Part shown: in pieces, positions 60,381-64,000 of the stretch
Layout of the letters: each line of letters opens with the position of its first letter
Position numbering within the stretch: position 1 is the first letter of the stretch
Assembly: GCA_017646885.1 (NCBI GenBank)
Contig: JAGCLR010000363.1
Coordinates: 1 to 64,000, forward strand
DNA from: Methanobrevibacter sp.
GTDB taxonomy: Archaea > Methanobacteriota > Methanobacteria > Methanobacteriales > Methanobacteriaceae
Length of the DNA stretch: 64,000 bases
Reading direction: 5' to 3'
Made by a program: the position numbers and the translations under genes
Notes under the pieces: model-generated
Databases searched by the model: none
The model's input: only the letters and a program-made list of their open reading frames with translations
What the model was told of the DNA's origin: nothing

Positions 60381-61199
60381 ATGAAACTTAAATTAGAAGA
60401 TAAAAGATCAGATATTATTGCCGCGAGAGATGCTTGGAAAAGTGATTTCGATTCAAGAAAAGCAAAATATGATTCACAAGAAGCCGAATATAATAAAGCA
60501 CAATATGTTATTGCAAAAGAGATTGAAGAACTTGTAAAGCAGGAATTAGGTAATACCCCACTTGCCCTTGAATTTGATATACGTCCATATGGTAGCCTTG
60601 ATGTAAAAACATATATGGTTCGTATTACTGCAAATGAATATCAAAAATTTGATGATGATAGAGCCCTCTCTTGGAATTGGGGATGTGAACTTGATAATGA
60701 TGGAAATGTTATTAAGGAATCTGGTTCCTGGTCTGGTCTTCAAGCTACAACAAAAGAACAACTTGATGACCTTAGAGAAACTCTTAGAGTTCTAGATATT
60801 CTTAATAATATGGATTGGAAAGCCATTCTTGATGATGCAAATGTAAGAAGACCAAAAAGATCTGATTACTTTACAATGGATGATCCAAGACGTGAAAAAA
60901 CACCTGATTTTGGTAAACAGTTAAAGATGGCGTCTATTGAAGATGCTATTGGTCAAGATATTCTGATTAAAGGAAAGCCAATTAAGCTTGGTTCTCGTGG
61001 AAAGAGCTACTATCTGATTCATAAACAAACACCAAAACAAACATCCGTAACTGAGATCAGTGCTTATCATATTCAAAAGGCTCAAGAAGAAGGTAGGGAT
61101 GTTAAAGATTCACTGGGATACGGTACTGACTATAGAATAACTACTGATACATTCCTAAATGCTATCCCAGAAGATCCAGAAATAATTGATTTAAGATGA
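60381..61199 (+). CDS. MKL-tagged protein
   Basis: A 272-residue protein beginning MKLKLEDKRSD, behind AAAGGTTGG. Residues 10-55 are helical. An internal NVIKESGSWSG lies near residue 113. The C-terminal half has a Lys/Gln-rich strand region (HKQTPKQTSVTEISAYHI). Function unknown. Confidence 0.6.
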   Translation: MKLKLEDKRSDIIAARDAWKSDFDSRKAKYDSQEAEYNKAQYVIAKEIEELVKQELGNTPLALEFDIRPYGSLDVKTYMVRITANEYQKFDDDRALSWNWGCELDNDGNVIKESGSWSGLQATTKEQLDDLRETLRVLDILNNMDWKAILDDANVRRPKRSDYFTMDDPRREKTPDFGKQLKMASIEDAIGQDILIKGKPIKLGSRGKSYYLIHKQTPKQTSVTEISAYHIQKAQEEGRDVKDSLGYGTDYRITTDTFLNAIPEDPEIIDLR

Positions 61200-61213
61200 G
61201 GAGTTGTTTTACT

Positions 61214-61864
61214 ATGAAAAATAGAAAAAGATTTATTAAAGAAGAAAAAGGTTCAATGTATGATTTAATGAGAGCTGTTGAGGATAGAATTTACGATCTT
61301 GAAGATGATTTTAGTGAAAGCCTGGATGAAGCTGTTTCCGAAGATGATGTCAGAGAATTAACATTATTTATTCCAAATGCTGCACCGCTTAGTACAGCAA
61401 TCAACGCAACTATCGATAATTTAAAAAGAAAAATCAAACGTGGTGTTTATGACGAAGATAAAGCTATTAAAGCCTGGGAAAATATCGCAGACGCGGGTAT
61501 TAAACTTTATGATAAATGGTATGGATCTGGAAGAGGTTCATTAACCATGTTGGATAAACCTACTAGACATGAAATTGCCATTAGATTGATGGACGATTAT
61601 GATGAACAAGTGCATGAAGATGATGTTCAAGAATCTTTAAGACTTCGTGAGGAAGAATCCGATAAGAGATGGCTTAATACAGAGGTTACAAAAGATGAAT
61701 ATAAAAAATTAAAGAAATTCTTAGTAGATAATGACATTAAGCATGAAGCCTCTGGTGCATATAACCTTATTCATGTTGAAGTATATGTCGATGAATATGA
61801 AAAGAAAAAATTAAATGATTTTCTTGACACGCTCGATGAGGGGTGCCATGGAAGAAGAAAGTAA
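61214..61864 (+). CDS. Tagged protein (basic leader, FIKEE)
   Basis: ATG 61214 gives MKNRKRFIKEEKGSMYD, a basic leader ending in an (I)xE site. A 216-residue protein. An internal QESLRLREEESDKRW lies near residue 140-152, separating a helical N-terminal module from a small alpha/beta C-terminal one. Last gene before terL. Confidence 0.6.
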   Translation: MKNRKRFIKEEKGSMYDLMRAVEDRIYDLEDDFSESLDEAVSEDDVRELTLFIPNAAPLSTAINATIDNLKRKIKRGVYDEDKAIKAWENIADAGIKLYDKWYGSGRGSLTMLDKPTRHEIAIRLMDDYDEQVHEDDVQESLRLREEESDKRWLNTEVTKDEYKKLKKFLVDNDIKHEASGAYNLIHVEVYVDEYEKKKLNDFLDTLDEGCHGRRK

Positions 61865-61907
61865 TTATTTACAAAATATATTTACAAAATAAATACAAAA
61901 AATATAT

Positions 61908-61948
61908 GTTCCTCCTACTTTATAAGAAAAAGTGGGAGGAACTTTTTT
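61908..61948 (+). terminator. Terminator overlapping the terL ribosome binding site
   Basis: A 14-bp stem with one G-T pair (GTTCCTCCTACTTT 61908-61921, AAAGTGGGAGGAAC 61929-61942) is followed by six T. The only Shine-Dalgarno for terL, GGAGG at 61935-61939, lies in the 3' arm, so folding would both end transcription and hide the translation start. Confidence 0.8.
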
Positions 61949-61949
61949 C

Positions 61950-64000
61950 ATGTTTACTATTGATCAGATAGCTAATATAAGTAAGGATGAGTTTGCAAAA
62001 TTATCGGCAGATAATAAAGAACTTATCCTTAAAATTTTATCTGAATATAAAGAACATGGTCAATCTACCACATTAAAAGAATTATGGGAAGTTGACTATG
62101 ACGAGATACCTGTGTCTATAGATGAATTTATAGAGAATGAACGATATCTTGGAAAGTCAACTAGAAATGGTAAATCTATATATCCTTATTGGAGAAAGAA
62201 ATACCGAGAAATCTTTAATCCAGCTTTAGCATATGAAGAAGTAATATTTACAGGAGCTATTGGTGTTGGTAAAACAAAAACTGCCGATGTTTGTTTAGCA
62301 TACTTATTATATAGGTTAATGTGCCTTAAAAATCCTCAGCAGTATTTTAAGATGAACGAAGGAGAAGAAATATCTATATTCTTTCTTAATATCAATTTAA
62401 CACTTGCAGAGGGTGTTGGTTTTAATACACTTCATAAGATGTTAATAGATAGCCCATGGTTCATGGAAAGAGGAACTGTTACAGGACGTGTTAAAGAAAG
62501 ATATAATCCTCCAAATCATATTACCATTAAATTTGGATCTAAGTCAGACCATGCACTAGGTCAGCAATGTTACTGTGCGCTAATGGATGAAGCGGACTTC
62601 TCTCGTGGTTCAATAAAAGGTAATTCTGCGCTTGACGCTAAGAATGAAATTATGAAAACATATAACGCTATCAAGGAACGTATGAATTCACGTTTTATTA
62701 AAAATGGTGTTCAGTATGGAAGATTATTCCTTGTTTCTTCAAAAAAGTCGGATCAAGATTTCATTGAAGCATATATAAAGAAAATGAAATCAGAGGGACA
62801 AGATAAGCATATGCTTATTATTGATGAACCTCAGTGGGTTATTAAACCAGAAGGAACATTTAGTAAAGAAAAGTTTCCGGTCGCTGTTGGTAACAAATCA
62901 TTGAAGTCCATGATTCTTCCGGATCAACTATCAAAAGAAGAAGAGGAAGCATATAAGAAACAAGGATACAGAATACTTTGGGTTCCAGTGAATTTGAAAC
63001 AAAGTTTTGTGCTTGATGTAAATACTGCACTAATGAACCTCGCAGGAATATCTGTTGTGGGTGCTACTACATTCTTTAACTATGATATGTTTTCAAAATG
63101 TTATATTAAAGATTATAAGAACCCATTTGTGACAGAAGTTTTAACAATCGGACTAAACGATGATCTTCAAATAGCTGATTTCTTTGAATTAGATAAAGTT
63201 CCTGAAGCTGTAAGATATATGCCGCAATTTATTCATATTGACGGCGCATTAACAGGAGACAAAGCAGGTATTTCATCTGTGGGTGTTTCGGGATTAAAGG
63301 AAACACAACAATATGTTGGGGCACAAGAATTTATATCAAGTGAAATGACATATAAACATATCTTTTCAGTTGATATAGAAGCACCGAAGGGATCTGAAAT
63401 ATCATTTGAAAAAACAAGACAGTTTATTTACTATCTAAGACAATGTGGATTTAATATAATAGGTATATCCCTTGACGGTTTCCAATCAGCAGATATGAAA
63501 CAAATGCTATTAACACAAGGTTATGATGCATCTATTGTATCTCTTGATAGAACTCCACAGGGTTATCTAGCATTAAGATCTGCGATGAATGATGGTAGAA
63601 TAGGACTTATACAAATTGATTTACTTGAAAAAGAACTTATAGAACTTCAAAGAGATGTTCAGACAGGTAAAATCGATCACCCTGCGGATGGCTGTTTCAC
63701 AGATGATACTGAAATAACATTATATGATACTATACATAATAGAACATTCAAGAAAACTATAAAAGAATTATTTAATTATCATAGTGTATCAAACTATTAT
63801 GTTCAAACTGTTGAAAACGGAAAAACATCTTTAAATAGAATAAAGAAAGTATTTATTACAAAGTATGTCAATACATTGCTGGAGGTTACATTTAGTGATG
63901 GTTATATCATTAGGTGTACCCCTGAACATAAGTTTATGCTTGATTCAGGTGAATTTGTTAAAATACAAGATATTAGTGGTAACCAAATATTAAAGAGCAT
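61950..64000 (+). CDS. terL: Terminase large subunit, intein-containing, cut by window end
   Basis: ATG 61950 with GGAGG 10 bases upstream; the frame is open to the window end (683 codons). ATPase domain: Walker A GAIGVGKTKT (K108) and Walker B ALMDEADFS (D213-E214). Nuclease domain of RNase-H type: HIDGALTGDK (D431), SLDGFQSAD (D509) and DHPADG (D576), matching the DHPxxGSKD block of TerL. Directly after DHPADG, at Cys582 (63693), an intein begins; the rest of the nuclease motif lies beyond the window. TerL packages DNA into proheads using ATP and cuts it. Confidence 0.92.
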   Translation, partial: MFTIDQIANISKDEFAKLSADNKELILKILSEYKEHGQSTTLKELWEVDYDEIPVSIDEFIENERYLGKSTRNGKSIYPYWRKKYREIFNPALAYEEVIFTGAIGVGKTKTADVCLAYLLYRLMCLKNPQQYFKMNEGEEISIFFLNINLTLAEGVGFNTLHKMLIDSPWFMERGTVTGRVKERYNPPNHITIKFGSKSDHALGQQCYCALMDEADFSRGSIKGNSALDAKNEIMKTYNAIKERMNSRFIKNGVQYGRLFLVSSKKSDQDFIEAYIKKMKSEGQDKHMLIIDEPQWVIKPEGTFSKEKFPVAVGNKSLKSMILPDQLSKEEEEAYKKQGYRILWVPVNLKQSFVLDVNTALMNLAGISVVGATTFFNYDMFSKCYIKDYKNPFVTEVLTIGLNDDLQIADFFELDKVPEAVRYMPQFIHIDGALTGDKAGISSVGVSGLKETQQYVGAQEFISSEMTYKHIFSVDIEAPKGSEISFEKTRQFIYYLRQCGFNIIGISLDGFQSADMKQMLLTQGYDASIVSLDRTPQGYLALRSAMNDGRIGLIQIDLLEKELIELQRDVQTGKIDHPADGCFTDDTEITLYDTIHNRTFKKTIKELFNYHSVSNYYVQTVENGKTSLNRIKKVFITKYVNTLLEVTFSDGYIIRCTPEHKFMLDSGEFVKIQDISGNQILKS
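63693..64000 (+). other. Intein inside terL (N-terminal part)
   Basis: The sequence starts with CFTDDTEITLYD, an intein block A with Cys1. About 65-100 residues on there is block B, VTFSDGYIIRCTPEHKFML (T657, H660 of the fused chain), then GEFVKIQDI. The host protein is interrupted at the conserved DHPxxG nuclease motif, a favoured intein site. The C-terminal splice blocks (HN) and any homing nuclease are outside the window. Confidence 0.9.

Noticed and set aside
1..64000. tRNA genes
   Set aside because: No cloverleaf with a T-loop GTTCGA-type sequence and paired acceptor arms was recognised by eye; a tRNAscan-type search would decide.

Overview
The window reads as part of a large tailed-phage (Caudoviricetes) genome infecting a low-GC Gram-positive host, most likely a gut-type Clostridia. 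The evidence is strong AT richness, AGGAGG-type ribosome binding sites, dense small genes that often overlap by 1-14 bases, a GH25-CHAP-PG_binding endolysin, an XkdX-family protein, an LLH-type holin, tail fibres with pyocin-knob ends, and a large terminase subunit at the right edge. No tRNA, rRNA, CRISPR array or phage integrase was seen. Both window edges cut genes.

Layout. 1-3.9 kb: small genes, then a tail fibre (1747-3903). 4-21 kb: an accessory block of mostly unrecognised small genes in short operons, each opened by a near-identical sigma-70 promoter (TTGACA, 17-base spacer, TATACT) that usually sits just behind an intrinsic terminator. Recognisable products here are a pyrimidine-dimer glycosylase, an AP2-type protein, a metallophosphatase and a 737-residue kinase-phosphatase-ligase for RNA repair. 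21-24 kb: a TnpB gene and two genes related to the 46-62 kb block. 24.3-31.6 kb: tail/baseplate genes interrupted by an IS607-type element (tnpA, tnpB, omega-RNA). 31.6-32.8 and 36.1-37.3 kb: two leftward cassettes (membrane protein, lipoprotein, zinc ribbon) with their own promoters. 32.9-36.0 kb: endolysin, then IscB with its upstream omega-RNA. 37.5-41 kb: membrane proteins, a repeat-rich AT-rich intergenic region, a MazF-like/HTH protein and a phosphoesterase. 41-45 kb: a RelB/YafQ-like pair and a third tnpB. 44.7-48 kb: a baseplate-like protein, holin and coiled-coil membrane protein. 46-62 kb: a long run of acidic unknown proteins. 62 kb to the end: terL, interrupted by an intein.

The most interesting pattern is in the 42-62 kb block. 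About fifteen otherwise unrelated proteins start with nearly the same peptide, M-(I)-K-L-x-(I/L/F)-(K/R/E)-E-(S/N/D), and several repeat an (I/L)-x-E-(S/D/N) signature internally after a basic patch. This resembles the capsid-targeting sequence and (L/I)xE cleavage site of T4 internal proteins. I infer that the block may encode many proteins packaged into the prohead, trimmed by a prohead protease and injected with the DNA. One 768-residue member would be a polyprotein. A methyltransferase-like protein and a YafQ-like toxin fusion lie in the same block.

The second theme is mobile and RNA-guided nucleases: three TnpB, one IscB, a GIY-YIG enzyme, an AP2 protein and an intein in one 64 kb stretch, placed at terminators, between paralogues or inside terL. 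Transcription appears to be of two kinds: sigma-70 promoters in front of accessory operons, and a T4-late-like TATAAATA box with no -35 in front of several structural genes.
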